Assembly (NCBI RefSeq): GCF_008831285.2
Contig: NC_045138.2
Location: 20,059,934 to 20,123,933, forward strand
Reading direction: 5' to 3'
Source of the DNA: Nymphaea colorata
Lineage: Eukaryota > Streptophyta > Magnoliopsida > Nymphaeales > Nymphaeaceae
Length of the DNA stretch: 64,000 bases
Positions within the stretch are counted from its first letter, which is position 1; every line of letters begins with the position of its first letter. Shown piece by piece: positions 1 through 13,117 of this stretch. The notes under the pieces are model-generated. The model saw only the letters and a program-made list of their open reading frames with translations. It ran no database searches and was not told where the DNA came from. Both the position numbers and the translations under genes were made by a program.

Positions 1-212
1 TCTTGGTATCACAAACCTCGGTAACACTGACAAACACTAAAGTAGTATGTCTGTGCGTGCGTGTGCGTGTTCGTTCTTTCTGATGTTATTGTCAAGCATT
101 ATTGTTTAGTGGTATTAAATTTTTCAAGTTGCCTACATATTTCTTCCTTATGGAGATTTTTTTTTAAAACAAACTTTGGTTCCTATGTTCTTAGCTACTA
201 ATGTGATCTCAG

Positions 213-2387
213 GGGGACATACTTTTCCTGCATATGAGCAAGGACCCTATTCGAGCTGGGGAGATTGTTGTCTTCAATGTTGATGTATGTTTCATCTGCT
301 TATTTATCTTGACATTATGAATGCCAATGCTTCTTTTCGTAGGACTTTTTTTTATTGGTCGTATCATGGTTGGGTTAAACAGGCGTGAATGAGCGTTGCT
401 TTTCTAAGCTCGTCATATCTGAAGAAGTCATTTACGACTGTTCTCCACTAGTCACATGCACAAGCAGAAGTCACGAATATCTCCAAAAGCTTGAAAAATA
501 CCTCAATACCATTAGTGTTTTAGATCCACAAAATAGTATTAGCAAAATATCTTATTTTTCTCAAAAAATCACCAAACTGTATATCCGGACAGTATACAAT
601 GCAGTATCATTACAAAATTATCACAACAGTTTTTTTGCAGGTTTTTTTTGAAAATATTCCTTCTTTATGTTTTAATCTATTATTTTGTTTTTGAACTTTT
701 ATAATTGTTTCTATATATTTCTTGAAAAAAAACCTAGAAAATCTATTATGTCATAATTTTATTTGTTCTAAAGTTTAGAATTTTCAAGATTTTGCCGAGA
801 AGTTTTAAGAAAGACTGCATCTTGAAAAAATACCCTTTCTAGAAAACTCTGCTGAGAACAATGTCTGTGACCAAGCATTTGGTGATGCATCTTTCTTTGC
901 TTCCTTGTCTGTTTGTGTGGCTAAAGACTTTTGACTATTTTATTTCAATTTATTTTTGTGCAACTTTTTTCATCGTGCTGATCCAGGGGCGCCCCATTCC
1001 AATTGTCCATCGAGTAATCAAGGTGCATTCCCATTCTAAGCTTCTTTTGTGTTTACTTTCCTAATCAACTCTATCTTTCCCTACTTTGATTTAGTTAAAA
1101 TGGTGAGGCTGATCTGTGGTACATATTTAACGACATCGACAAAATTTTTATGCTCTTAGTTGCTTTCCATTTAATCTGTATCTTGTGGTAATTCATACAT
1201 CTATTGGAAAATGTTCTTAGTGTTTGTTCTTCGAAAGAATTTCTACCATGTATATAACAAATGATGAAGATAACATGCCCTCGGTTCCCAGGTTCATGAG
1301 CAGAGTGACAGTGGTGAAGTGGACGTACTGACAAAAGGTTTGTACCTTTTTGGTTTGGAAATAAAGAAAGAAAACCTAGAGCGGTAGCAAGTATCAACAG
1401 ATGATTCAACTCCCAAGCAAATGCTTAACTCTCAAGCAAATACTTTTCTAGTAAGCATATTGTTGGATCTTATCTCATTTGTTTCTTTTATGTTTCAGGT
1501 GATAATAATAAACTGGATGATAGGATTCTTTATGCACCTGACCAGCTCTGGCTTCACCAGCATCACATTGTGGGTAGAGCTGTTGGGTAAGACATATAGG
1601 CTTAAAGTGTTTTAAGGTTTCTTCAACAAATGAATGCAAATTAACTTGCATGAATTTTCGACAATATAAGCAGTTCTTTGTTATTCCCAGATTTTTACCA
1701 TATGCTGGATGGGTAACAATTATCATGACTGAGAAGCCCATTTTCAAGGTTTGCTGACTGTTACTAGTTCTCTTCTTTGTTCTTATGAACTCTGTTCCCT
1801 TATTGCAGGACAAATGTGTTAGATCACATTTTTATGAAATGCTGCAAGTTATTCTCATAATTTTGGCTTGCTCAATGATACTTCAGGTTCTCTGTGAATC
1901 TGAGAATACCAACCTTAGTTGGTGCTTATGGTTATCCTTAGCAGTAGATACAATAGATAAGCCATTTATTTATCAGAATCATCTTTTCTTTGTCTCCTGG
2001 ATTGTAACCCATCGGAAGTTTGTTTGAGGTATGAATTTGACCATAAAATTGTAATAGAATTTCCAGCACAGTTTTGTATGGAAATTTCCATAAGCGATAA
2101 AACAGTGGACACTTATTTTTTATGCTTATTGATGCAATTTCAATCTTGTTACTAGTAAATGTATTCATGAGGATGAGATGCAAGATTGAATATTAGTCTT
2201 TTTATTGCTCAATTTGGGGATAACAGGTAAGGTTCTGGTTCGGTCTGCATGATAGCCTGACTTGAAACTTATTCATCTCTTCTAATCTAACATGAAACTT
2301 ATTCATCTCTTTGATATGTATTCTCAATTTCTATTGCAGTACCTGCTTATTGGAGCCTTAGGATTGCTAGCCATTTCATCCAATTAA
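213..2387 (+). CDS. SEC11: Signal peptidase complex catalytic subunit SEC11, 3' part (six exons, 5' end outside window)
   Basis: Serine-lysine-independent ER signal peptidase that removes signal peptides from secretory proteins at the lumenal side of the ER membrane. Exons joined by GT-AG introns: 213-284, 987-1022, 1292-1337, 1499-1586, 1691-1748, 2340-2387; together 115 residues plus a TAA stop. The product contains GDILFLHMSKDPIRAGEIVV, then RPIPIVHRVIK with the family's catalytic His, then GDNNKLDDRILYAPDQLWL in the catalytic Asp region, GRAVGFLPYAGWVTIIMTEK, and a C-terminal hydrophobic segment YLLIGALGLLAISSN. Plant SEC11 proteins are about 170-180 residues, so roughly 60-65 N-terminal residues, including the membrane anchor and catalytic Ser, should lie upstream of base 1. 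Bases 1-212 read as intron. Phases agree at every junction. Identification is firm; the choice between SEC11A- and SEC11C-like paralogues cannot be made. Confidence 0.93.
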
Positions 2388-4139
2388 TCGGTATGTAGCT
2401 TACGGATTTTCCATGATGGAACACATTTTCAATGCCTTTATCAATTCATGGTTTTCTCATTTCAGAAAGTTTTGGTCTCTTGTTTCACGGTATTATGAAG
2501 ATGGGCATAGTCTTTCACTGGCTCCAACTTCATAATTGTAATAGGACTAATTTGACTTGTGAAATTCTGCTGCTCATTGACATAAATTATATTGTTTGAT
2601 CTCTTTGTGTCGTGTGGAGTTTTCCTTAAAGACAGGTCATCCATGAGTTGCACAGTTGGCTGGCCAGTTGCTCAGAAACTGAACCCGTTTTCCCTGCAAA
2701 AAGATGGGGAAGGATAGAGGGGTGGCTTTTGCTCTGCACGTTAATGGTCCTCAAGTGAATACCTGGGGCGCTTCTTGTGGTCTATGAATTTGTACTTTCA
2801 ATACAAAGACACGAAGAACTTCTCTTTCGATGCTTCACAGTTTTAATTTTCCAACTGATTTTTTCGTTTAAAATATGGTTATTGTTTATGAAGGGGTCTG
2901 CTGGCAATTACTGTTTGCACCTGTAGTAGGGAAGCCCCATGGATCAAGCCGTATACTATTTTGAGGTACCATTGTTTGGTTCTCAACAAAATAGGCTCAT
3001 AAGCATTTTGTTGTATGAGGAGAGTGAAAGAAAGACATGGAAATTTTACCATGTAAAATTCTTATAATATTGGAAAGGTCAGGACTTATTGCAATGAAAT
3101 GCCATTAGTATCAAGCTTGTATGTGAAATTTAACCGTAACCTCAATACATTTTTCACAATCTCACTTTTGGCAAAAAAAAAGGAGCCTCCAGTTGAACCA
3201 TGTCATGCAGAATGGCATTAAAAATTTTGTGTTTCTAAACATAATCTCTGTTAAGCTTTTCATATCTACACAATGCTCGGTCCTTTCATTTTAACTTATA
3301 TTTTATCTAACCAAGTAGCATTAGTAAAGGTAGAAGTCTTGTATGAGGAAAACAAAAAACGTGAGACTATTTTTGTGCAGAGCACTTTAAGCTAGGAAGT
3401 TGGACTGCTGAACACAAGCCCTTTGGACTATCAAAGGGATGGGACTGGTAGTTTTGTTGATTTTGATGTTTACTTTCTGTTGTCTTAATTCGAGTACAAC
3501 AGAGAAGTTCGATTTGGAGGTGGTAGACTCAACTTGAGATTGCTGGGTAAGTCTGAGAGTGGAGTTTTCTTTGCTGAGAAGCTGGTTGGTGCTGGTTTTG
3601 CTTGGACATTGTTCCATCAGTCAAGCACCGAATTACGGACAGTTTTACTCGCTTTTCTGAATTTTCAGCTGCAGCTGACTGAAAACTCTGTTGGAAGAAA
3701 AACCTCTAGGTGTTAAACCAGTTACTGAAAGCTTTAAGGGTTCATATGAAGCCAGAAGTTACTCAAATAGAGATTTGCACAGTCGCCCAAGTTATCCACT
3801 GGTCATCTTGTAGATTACTGTTGATAGCATCCTTTGCATCATCATCATTGCCATGTCTATCATGCTTTCTCAGTATTGATATATCCGTTGCTACTGCCAT
3901 GTACTGTTAATGATCGATCGCTGTTGCCATCTGCAATGGTGATATACGATTCTTAATACCCCCTTTTAAACCGCCAAAAAGCAAATATAAAATGGCTCTC
4001 GGTTAAGGGCTTTGGTGAAAACATTTGCAACTTACTTGATTTTGCTATTAACATTGTACTTGGAAAGGACAAGTCGAATAATTTGAATGCAGACAGTCAA
4101 TGTCAATGTTCTTAGTTCGTTCATGGAAAACAATGTCAA

Positions 4140-4540
4140 CAATAGACATATCAATGGATCAGATTTTAATCAATTAAATTCTCAACTTTATCTGTTTTTT
4201 TAATATTCACATATTCATATTCAAGTATGAATAGAGAGAAGTCATATTTGAATATGAAATCTGATTTCACAATCTGAATCTAATTTTTTATATTCATATT
4301 CAAATCCGAATTTGAATTTTGAACCAAATCTGATTGATTTAAAAAATGTAAGAGCATTGGATATAAGATATTTATTTAAAACTAAATCTGATTTAATCCA
4401 AATCTGGTTGGATATTTACATATATTCAAATCGCACCGGATGTTATTTCTTAAATTCGATCAATTTCTTAATTGAAAAATAAAATTTTTTCTATATCCAA
4501 TTTTTTCGGAACGGTTGGGTCTGATATCTGATCTCTCTTA
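4140..4540. repeat. AT-rich interspersed repeat, family A (copy 1)
   Basis: Dense short words of the type attcatattcaa, aatctgaatc and tttaaaactaaatc occur here. The same words in the same order (catattcacatattcatattcaa, then tgatttcacaatctgaatc, then atttatttaaaactaaatc) recur at 10045-10590 and, in degenerate form or opposite orientation, at 18690-18980 and 57360-57720. No coding capacity is visible and exact ends are not resolved. Confidence 0.6.
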
Positions 4541-4584
4541 GTGATAAGACTTGTATGGATTTGATAAAGGTTTTATGGACTAAT

Positions 4585-4750
4585 CAGGGGTGGAGCTAAA
4601 AATTTTTAGCAAAGGGAATTAGTGATAAATTTCAAATTTTTACAGGACATGAACACGTAAATAAGAAAAATTACCCTAACGTGTTGATGTAAAATAAGTA
4701 TTTTTTGTGGCTCCATGTGGGCAATTGCCCACACCCTGCTTTCATCCCTG
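4585..4750. mobile_element. hAT-like MITE (CAGGGGTGGAGC family)
   Basis: This 166-bp unit starts CAGGGGTGGAGCTAAAAATT and ends in a sequence whose reverse complement starts CAGGGATGAAAGC. These are imperfect terminal inverted repeats of the common plant hAT MITE type. Flanks ggactaat and gaataatc resemble a degraded 8-bp target duplication. Related ends are found at 11348, 27900, 55386-55564, 60171-60396, 62570 and 62850. Confidence 0.65.
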
Positions 4751-5193
4751 GAATAATCTAGTCCATTGGGTGTTCTATCATGGATCTCCTTGCAGTTGCA
4801 TAACCAGGTCTGTCTTGTTCAAATAGGAGCAGCCTACGATAGAATTTGAGATTGGATTCCTCTCTCATTAACTCGCCAAAGAATACAAAGTACAAACTAT
4901 ATTTTTAGCCTTGTAAAAGTGGTCAATATAAAACATGCAGCAACATAATTGCAACATAATCCTCTCTATCCGTGAGATTAATCTACCAGTGGCAAATCAG
5001 ATTTATAGTGGGATGTGAACTCTGATGAAACAAGAAAATCACGATCTGGATCCAAATTGATTACAACAAGGAACTGATATGTCGCTGTGCACGTAGCAAC
5101 AGACGTGGTGTCGGATTCGGATGTCAACCCAAACCTAATACGGTCTAACCTTGATTCAACTGAATCCGTACGTCCGCCCTACATGTATATATC

Positions 5194-5201
5194 TATATAT
5201 A
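5194..5201 (+). promoter_or_regulatory. Candidate TATA box of SPT4
   Basis: TATATATA lies about 100 bp before the SPT4 start codon. It is followed by a (CT)n tract at about 5252-5272, a common feature of plant 5' leaders. Promoter function is inferred from position only. Confidence 0.4.
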
Positions 5202-5298
5202 CTCGATTTTTTGTTTTCGGTTTAAAAAACGGGTTCCGGAGCTCTCTCGTGCTCTCTCTCTCTCTCTCTCTTTTTCTAGCTCTAGTGATTGCAGGGTG

Positions 5299-8200
5299 AT
5301 GGGGAGCGCGGCGCAGGTTCCCACGAGCTTCGGCCAGGAGCTGAGGGCGTGCCTTCGTTGCAGACTCGTCAAGACCTACGACCAGGTTTCTCCCCCTTCC
5401 CCTCTTTCTTCTTCTTCTTCTTGGTGGTTCGTTCGATTTCTTCTTTTTGTCCATTTCTTACCGATGGATTCCGATTTTATGTTGCATGGTTGAATCTATC
5501 AGTTTAGAGAAATGGGTTGCGAGAACTGCCCGTTCTTCAATATGGATAAAGACCACGAGAGAGTGGTCGATTGCACAACTCCAAATTTTAGTGGGTACGC
5601 CTTTTTCTTATTTCTCTTCCCGTGTTGCCACTTAATCCTGATTTCCTTCCTGTTGTGCCATGCATTATCTGTAGTTCTCATGGCTTGCTTGTTTTGTTTT
5701 TTCTTATCATTGATCTGCTAAGGTTTTAGATGAGTTTCCGTCTTTTTACTCCCTTCTTTTGCTATTTCCTTGCTTTTAGTGTTTCTGCTAGTTCTTGTAA
5801 TTTCTCATTGTCGTTTTGTTTTGTTTGTTTGTTGTTTTTTTTTCTGGGATCACCAATGACGTTGGTGTTGCCGTGAATCATGTATATGCCTGTTCTATTG
5901 GCTAAGAATTTGTTATCAGTACAGGAACGAGTTGTGAAACATGGGGTTTGTTTACGGTTCCTTATGAAGTTAATGGTTGGTTATCTTTTATGTTTCTAGT
6001 TTCATGGTAAACCAATTCTAGCACGTGTACCAAATCGACGTGGAAACAAGCTGGAATTGGGTGTGCTGTCTTCTTTTCATGACCTCCACGGAACTAATCT
6101 GTGGTCTTGCATAACGTTAACTACCAAACGTAGGACCGTCTAGTTGTAAGCTGTAAGCTCTCCCACGGGTCTCTTCATGCAACCATTGAAAAAGTTATTC
6201 ATTCATGATTCAACCATGTTCTCTGAAATTTATTTTAGTGTAAAAAAATTTCAGTTATCTTGTTGTGCGTGATGATAGGATTGAATTAGGGTTTATTTAG
6301 CCGGTAGATCTGAAATCAGGGTTTTTTTGAGATGGTAGAGTTGAAAATAATACATGAATTTAACTTTTATTTTTTGTTTTTAGTTTTTTGTCTTCCTAGT
6401 TTTATGAAGAAAAGGATCAGTTTAGTAAAAGAATATGGGGCAAACAAGCTTTCATGACTATTGCGTAGGACTTGTAGTCGTCATTGTTGAACTTGAATGT
6501 GGGTATTGTCAACTATAATGAGATTTTCAATTGGGCAGTGTTTGATTTCAGCAGTCCTTTTGTTATACTTTTCTGTTAATAACATTAAAAAAGGCTAGAA
6601 AAACTATGAACCTCAGTAGCGTCCGATGGATATTTGGAGTCATCACTTTAGAACTTGGGGATTCAAGTAATCAACCTTAGTTGGCTTTTATATTTCACTG
6701 CTGGTGATGGTTAGCTTGTCAGAATGCAATGATAAGCTTGAAAGCTTATTGAAAATCAGTTTTTATGACACATTCATGGTTGTGTTACGTATTTTGGTTT
6801 GTTCACTCTTAGCAATATCGTTATGAAGTTTGCTATAATAACTAGAATGCCAGTCAGTTCTTTACTCTTTTCTTTGTTGATAAAGTTTTTCTTCTTATTA
6901 ATTTCTGTGTTTCTTACTTTTTGATGTTCACACCACTAATTATGATCCCAACTGCCGTTCACTTCTTCATTTCCTGTTTTCCCACTATGAGAGAAGAGAT
7001 GATAAGTTAGCATTTGTCAATTGTTAGGAACTGGTGGCTTTATATTGGACATTCTTTATTGTAATACTGAAGCTACTTTCAAGCTTGCTTGTTTGGGGAC
7101 TAGGATTATTGATTTTAGTTAATGAACAAGCTGAGAACTTGACCCTCAAGAACAAGTAAAACAAAAGAACTTATCTAAAATTAAGGAGCTAGTCTTCTGG
7201 ATTACAGACAGGAGCTTCCTTTTGAGGTGAAAGAAGCACAACATTAGACTACTTCTTGATTGTGGATAGAAACTGCTTATTGAAGAGATAAAAGAAGCCC
7301 AACATTGGACTACAATGACATAAGTTCATCATACGATGACCATAAGTGCATGAGTGGAATGTGTGCGCTTCATTCCATCTGCTCATCAAATCAGAAATAC
7401 CAACAAGTGTTTGTGACTGTGGAGGTTGTGAAATGTGTACCGTAATTGATATGCTGAGAAGGTATGTTGTATGAACCATATTTTATTATAAAAAATTTCT
7501 AAAAGAACTCTGAAAACAATTGGCAATATCAGGCAAAAAACTAGGAAAATCATAGTGCAAGGATTAACTATGAAATAAATCAAGGAGAAAAACAATTTTC
7601 AGTTATGAATTACACTATATTCAGTTACATAATAATGAAGAATTCATCTTATCCTTGACATACTATCTTGCAATTGAGAATGACATTTAGCAACTATACC
7701 ACTTTATTATACTTGAACAGATGCAAATGCAATTTTAGTTCCCTATTGTGATGCCAGGACTTTCAGTGTCGTACTCCTTTGAATACTATGAAGCAGGGGA
7801 GGAAAGGAGGAACTAGGCTTCTTCAAAGAAAACATGCAAAAGATCCCCATGAATTTGTCTCTTAGTACTTATCGTAGTATGCATGGTTGTCTTTCATCGC
7901 ATTCTTAAGAGAGTGGAGGAATCAGTCTTAAGATGCTTGATATGCCCCCAAACAGGAAAAAGAATGTCTGCCTTATTTTTGGTCGAACCTAAGGTGTATT
8001 GAGGTATCATTCAAAACACTTGATAAAGTATCAGCACACCCTTGTAACTAATTAAAGAGTTGTGTCATACTTGTTTTGCTTAAATGGAACATATATATGA
8101 GCAATTTGGATATGAGATTATGACTTATCAGCTCTAACTTTGTAGTCTTCTGAGAGTCAGTAGCTTGCATTTGCTCTGTAAATTACTAGTAATATCTGCA

Positions 8201-8806
8201 TTTTTAGGTTGTTTCTTCTCGAACATGTTTTTTTTCTCTCTGGAAGAGCAACAGCCTGTTCCATATGCGCATATGCTGCTATTTCTTATAAATATTCACC
8301 TAGTTTTGAATCATGAGTTCACTCTTCTATTGATTTAAATTTAACTTTGATTTTTATTCCCTCAGGATAATTTCATGCATGGATCCAACTAGAAGTTGGG
8401 CTGCTCGTTGGTTGAGAATTGGTAAATAGTCTTGAACTTTGAGTTTTCTGGCTTAATTTATTTGGGAAAAAATGCTACCGAAATCTATATGAAATATTAA
8501 TAACTATGTTCTTATTAGCCACGGGCTTCAGTTTTGAGTTCGTCTTCTTTTACAAAGTTGTTGCATCCAAAATGGCTTATTTAACTCTTTACAGGCAAAT
8601 TCGTCCCGGGCTGTTACACCCTTGCAGTTTCAGAACAACTTCCGGAAGAAATGCAGGTCTGCTTTCTGTTCTGTTTGCTTTGTAAACATGGGATTCCACT
8701 TGGTTTTAGAATCTCCCCTTGAGACAATTTATTTCATCATCTGAAATTTGTGCAGGCTGTTTGTGAAGATAACAATGTTCCTTATGTGCCACCAAAACGC
8801 ATATGA
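5299..8806 (+). CDS. SPT4: Transcription elongation factor SPT4 (five exons, complete)
   Basis: SPT4 is the small zinc-binding partner of SPT5; the dimer (DSIF) travels with RNA polymerase II and supports elongation in the nucleus. Exons: 5299-5385, 5503-5594, 8366-8421, 8595-8656, 8756-8806, all with GT-AG borders and matching phases, giving 115 residues, the usual length. Key features: LRACLRCRLVKTYDQ with Cys18/Cys21, then MGCENCPFF with Cys35/Cys38 forming the C4 zinc finger; then VVDCTTPNFSG, MDPTRSWAARWLRIGKFVPG and the C-terminal CYTLAVSEQLPEEM, which are hallmarks of SPT4. The ATG at 5299 gives the expected N-terminus. Intron 2 is long (2,771 bp, 5595-8365) and AT-rich, without a recognisable gene. 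Identification is firm. Confidence 0.95.
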
Positions 8807-10160
8807 TTAACTCCATCTCTCCTGTATTGTTCTTTCTCTTTCTCTGGATAGCAATGTGCTCTATGTGAAACTTCTCCTCTTTATATGTAAAATTTTTTTG
8901 CTCCTTTTATCCTTTAAAATGTCTACCACCTTGTGGCCTATAACTCTTCCTGCGAGCTGTACATTTGCAATCACAAATTTAAATGGGTCTGAACGGGACT
9001 GCAAAATATGTTGGAAGTAGGATGAGAATTGAACAGATGCAGGTGAAAACTGTCATCCCTGTACCAGAGTCGACCCATTGGTATACCTACTTGTTATGTT
9101 CTTGTGCTGATGGGAATGTTCTTTAATTTGGTTTCTCATGTGATGCCATAGTTGTGGTTTTCGCAACGCTACTTTTTTCTGCAAATGGGATGTGCTCATG
9201 GACCATAAGGCAATTTCCGGTGGATGGTGTGTTCTATTTTAACCAAAAGTTCTATCCGCAGAAGGCAAGGATTTCTATTACCCATCCAGGAGCTATATCA
9301 AAAGATCACCACAGAAGAGAGAAAGAGTTAGCAGTAGTTTGATTATAGTCATCTGTAGACATGGCTTGTAATAAATATCATCGACTCCAAATCTCAACCA
9401 AATATCATCCTAGATCCTCCATAACCTTGGGCAAAGTCACTTTACTATTGAACAGTTTTAAATCTGACTGGGACTTGAGTAGAATTGCATATTGTCCTAG
9501 CCAAGATCATGCTCAGGCTTTCCGAGCACGCGAGTTGCGTATTTGCCTATTTGGGGCTCGAAAAAATCGAAACGCCTAGTATTTAGAAAATGTGACATGC
9601 CTTGAAGGCAAAAGCGAAGGAAGGAAGTTTCATTTTTGTACAATAATCGAAATATTCCTCGTTCTAGAACGATCATAATACAGGTCGAACATGTGCATGG
9701 GTGTTATTGCCTGCCTTAGCTCCAGCCTGAGTTTCAGCTTGAACTGTTTAAGCTGGTTAAGAGGAAAGGACAGAAGAGTGAATTTTTTTCAACTTCAAAA
9801 TTTTGAACTTAAAAATTGTCACTCTAGAATATGAGGGTGGTTGTCACGCAAAGCATATATATCAAGTCCTTCACTTGACATAACTTTTTTTCTTTTTCTT
9901 TGGGTAATCAAGCGGAAGAACATACATGGGAATAAGACACCAACTCGACAAGCCAATGGTATCATCAAGAAGATAATGATATGTTCAACGTTATTAAAAG
10001 GTCTAAATTGGCATGAGTGAAATTATTTGAATCAGCCTTAAGGCGCATGGTTAGAGGTGTCAACGGATCATATTCGAAAAGTCTATTTTTCATATATTCA
10101 CGTACTCATATTCAAATTCAGATTTGAGTATCAATAAAGAAAAGTTATATCTGAATCTGA

Positions 10161-10480
10161 ATCTAAATTAGAGACCCGATTTCATAATCTGAATCCAATT
10201 TTTACATTTCTATCTGAATCCAAATTTTGAACTAAATCATGTCGATTTTCAAACATTAGAGCATTGGGTAGCTGATATTTATTTAAAACTAAATCCAATC
10301 TTAATTCAAATCAAATCTGATATCTAAATTAGAGACCGATTTCATAATCTGAATCCAATTTTTACATTTCTATCTGAATCCAAATTTTGAACTAAATCAT
10401 GTCGATTTTCAAACATTAGAGCATTGGGTAGCTGATATTTATTTAAAACTAAATCCAATCTTAATTCAAATCAAATCTGA
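10161..10480. repeat. Near-perfect 160-bp tandem duplication inside family-A repeat
   Basis: Bases 10161-10320 and 10321-10480 match almost base for base; the only clear difference is gagacccgat versus gagaccgat. The surrounding sequence (10045-10590) is the family-A AT-rich repeat, so the duplication happened inside an existing repeat and must be recent. Confidence 0.9.
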
Positions 10481-11173
10481 TCTATATATATTCAAATCCG
10501 AATCCGATTGGTTGTCATTTGATTTCTCGGTTGGATATTAATTATTTTCTATATCGGATTTTTTCAGAACAGTTCCAATCCAAATCAGATATATTGACAA
10601 CCACAAATATAGTGCAACCGGGTGGCAAGGTGGTTCACTCTGAGAGGTCTATGGCTCAAATCACATTATTAATGTCATGCGAGATGCAAACAGTGATGGA
10701 CATGACACACGAGTTGAAGGATGTACTACCAGATGCCCTTCCAAACACCAAAAAGCCAAAACTTTGTAGATATACAAGTATGACTTCAGGGGTTTTATGC
10801 CGAACATAGTTTCACCTAAGTAAACATTAAAAAGGAAAAGCAATTTGAATTAGATCAAGACAATTTCAATTGGATACCTCTCACACTCGACCAGTTTACA
10901 TGAAATCAGCCATATCGTATGAGAATTGGCCCATTCTCAGTAAATCGGATGAGAATACGTGGTTAGGTGCTCTTTAGATGTGCCTATTTAGCTCTTTTAA
11001 TTATTTTGGGTCCCTTTCACGACGGCTATATCGCACCTGCCTTTTGTTTCTTAGCCTGAGGTTGCCTATCTATCCTCCCTACCTCCTCCCGAAGTAGATC
11101 GTATTTTCGAGGACGAAACACTAAGGAAAGCCACACTCGAAAATGTGACTCCTTTTGCCTCGGGGGTTGAACT

Positions 11174-11348
11174 ATAGTTTCAAAATTTTAACAAAGACCA
11201 AAATACAATTTTTCAAAATTTTTATATAGGTTAAATCAAAACTTTTAAAAGTTATATATTAATTTTTTGAATTTTTAAAAATTTGAAGGTGGTGGTGCGG
11301 GAGCGGGTCTGGGGGCAAGACTCCTGCCATCCCCTGCCTCTGCCCCTG
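11174..11348. mobile_element. hAT-like MITE, related to the copy at 55386
   Basis: The right end ctgcctctgcccctg gives reverse complement CAGGGGCAGAGGCAG. The interior word atttttcaaaatttttatata also occurs in the unit at 55386-55564. The left end (ctcgggggttgaac) is degraded. Confidence 0.5.
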
Positions 11349-11501
11349 GTTGGCACTGTTGTTTTCAGTAAGTGACGAAACTAGAAATTTATACTTGAGA
11401 AGAAGCACACGCGTATGTAGATGTGTAATTCTGGTTTTCAATAGTAAAAAAGCTCTTTATAGCTTGTTTTTGGTTTATAAATTAGAATACTTAATATATG
11501 A

Positions 11502-11505
11502 GAAC

Positions 11506-11538
<33 letters not shown>

Positions 11539-11539
11539 A
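11502..11539. repeat. (TA)n(TG)n microsatellite
   Basis: A run of ta dinucleotides passes directly into a run of tg dinucleotides. Confidence 0.9.
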
Positions 11540-12541
11540 GTTATTTAGCATATTTTAAGTTTCTACTTATTCTCAAGTCAATTTTTATGCTTGTTATATC
11601 ACAATTAATTTTTTTTTGGGGAAAAAATTGTGCCCTCAATATCATAGTTTAATATTCTCAAGTCAATATAAATCAGTCCCCAAATCGGAACGGCCAAGTT
11701 GTCTATTAAGTGAAACAGTAATAATTATAAACAAATTATCTAAAAAAGACCAAAAGCATACATTAGCTCATTATAAATAAGAAAAATCTCAGTATATTTC
11801 AAAAGTAATTAAAAATAACTTGTGGTGCTCTAAAATCTGCTGCTAAATCAAATAAGTTAGCCACCGACAGCCGAGTGATGAAGACAGGCAGCATTAACTG
11901 TAACATCAGCTAAGGCATTTCATAACCAAAACAAAGTAGTCATCATCAAAGAATCCACCTATTCTCAAGTCACTTCATAAATGAGAGATGTTGCAGGTCA
12001 AGATTTAAAAAAAAAAAAAAAATTGATGGGACTGCCAATTTGGGTTTTAAGTATATAAATTATGAACACCAACAGTCTAAGACAAAAAATGCAAGAGAAC
12101 TTGGGTTTGGCGCCTCAACCCCAATTTATAGTTTTGTTTGAGCAGAAAAAAATGAGTCTTTTGACACGACACGAGGGAGAGGTAGAGTTTTTTTTTTTAA
12201 AAAAAAAATTTAATGGGCACACTAACCATATATTAATCATATAGTTAACAAATTTTCAATTGACCATAAAACAGTCACCTAGATCTCTTGAGGCCGTCTT
12301 ATATAATTGAACTCATATCTACTCAAAATCAAGCACTAATTCAATCTTTAATAAGATGAGTATGCCCCCACACGAAGCCCCCACTTAATTACGCCCCTTT
12401 TCTAGCGCATGTGGCGGTCCGTCATTGATGTGAATGATATGGGTGTCATTAATGGGATGGGAGTGGGACAAGTGCACTGGTGTGCATTAATAAGCCAATA
12501 CTAAATGTGAACTCAACTTGGGTAGGTGTCATTTCTTTTAT

Positions 12542-12599
12542 ATGGAATTTTGATTCAGATCTACTACAACATGGAATTTTGATTCAGATCTACTACAAC
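12542..12599. repeat. 29-bp perfect tandem repeat
   Basis: Two identical 29-bp copies (12542-12570 and 12571-12599) start with atggaattttgattcag and end tactacaac. Confidence 0.92.
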
Positions 12600-13027
12600 A
12601 TTGAAGACCCATTTTCCAGAACTTTTTTTAGATTCATATATTGATTTTTGAATAAGTGTATAGTTAGGAGGAAAGGTTGACATGATAAAACTGCCTATAA
12701 CAAAGTAACTTTTCACCAAAGTATTAATTTATCCACTTTAGCTTCCGTACACAAAATCTGGTTACCTTTTCTCTCCAGTGGACAAGTGGGAGATCGTGCT
12801 TCCAGCGAAAGCCGTGCAATCCAGAGCCAGCTTTCCACCGGTGGCCACCATACCGTCTAAAAGCCATGAAGGCGCAATCATGCAAGCTTTGCAACCTTGG
12901 AGCATCTTTTAACAAAAAGGGCTCTTCCCCACAAAATGATACGCTTTACAGGAAAAACCAAAGGACAAAGTTCACCGATGCACGCCATTACACATGACCA
13001 GATACAGGCATGGACGCAACGAACAGC

Positions 13028-13033
13028 TTTATT
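13028..13033 (-). terminator. Candidate polyadenylation signal of the USP gene
   Basis: TTTATT on the plus strand reads AATAAA on the minus strand, about 85 bp after the USP stop codon. That is a usual distance for a plant poly(A) signal. Confidence 0.5.
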
Positions 13034-13117
13034 ATGAAATCTCAATGTCTCTTCACATGTTTATCTACAGGATAGGACAGATTGATTGCAGAAACAGGTG
13101 AAGCAAATACTTCCTCC

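Larger units (their letters stand above)
2388..5180. other. Intergenic DNA between SEC11 and SPT4
   Basis: No gene was recognised. The first few hundred bases should be the SEC11 3' UTR. Open frames near 3387-3910 are short and match no family I know. About 4140-4540 is an AT-rich interspersed repeat built on ggatat/gaatccgaat words, and 4585-4750 is a hAT-like MITE; both are listed separately. Confidence 0.6.
8807..13020. other. Intergenic DNA between SPT4 and the USP gene
   Basis: After the SPT4 3' UTR no convincing gene is seen. Short frames at 9154-9579 and 12724-12915 match nothing I recognise. The stretch holds family-A repeat with a 160-bp tandem duplication (10045-10590), a possible SINE-like unit after 10610, a hAT-like MITE (about 11174-11348), a (TA)n(TG)n microsatellite at about 11502-11539 and a 29-bp tandem repeat at 12542-12599. 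Confidence 0.55.

Noticed and set aside
385-651. 88-codon plus-strand open frame inside SEC11 intron
   Set aside because: It lies wholly within the intron between exons 213-284 and 987-1022, uses AT-biased codons and matches no known protein.
5296-5301. Alternative GTG start for SPT4 one codon upstream
   Set aside because: Nuclear plant genes start at ATG; the ATG at 5299 gives the expected SPT4 N-terminus.
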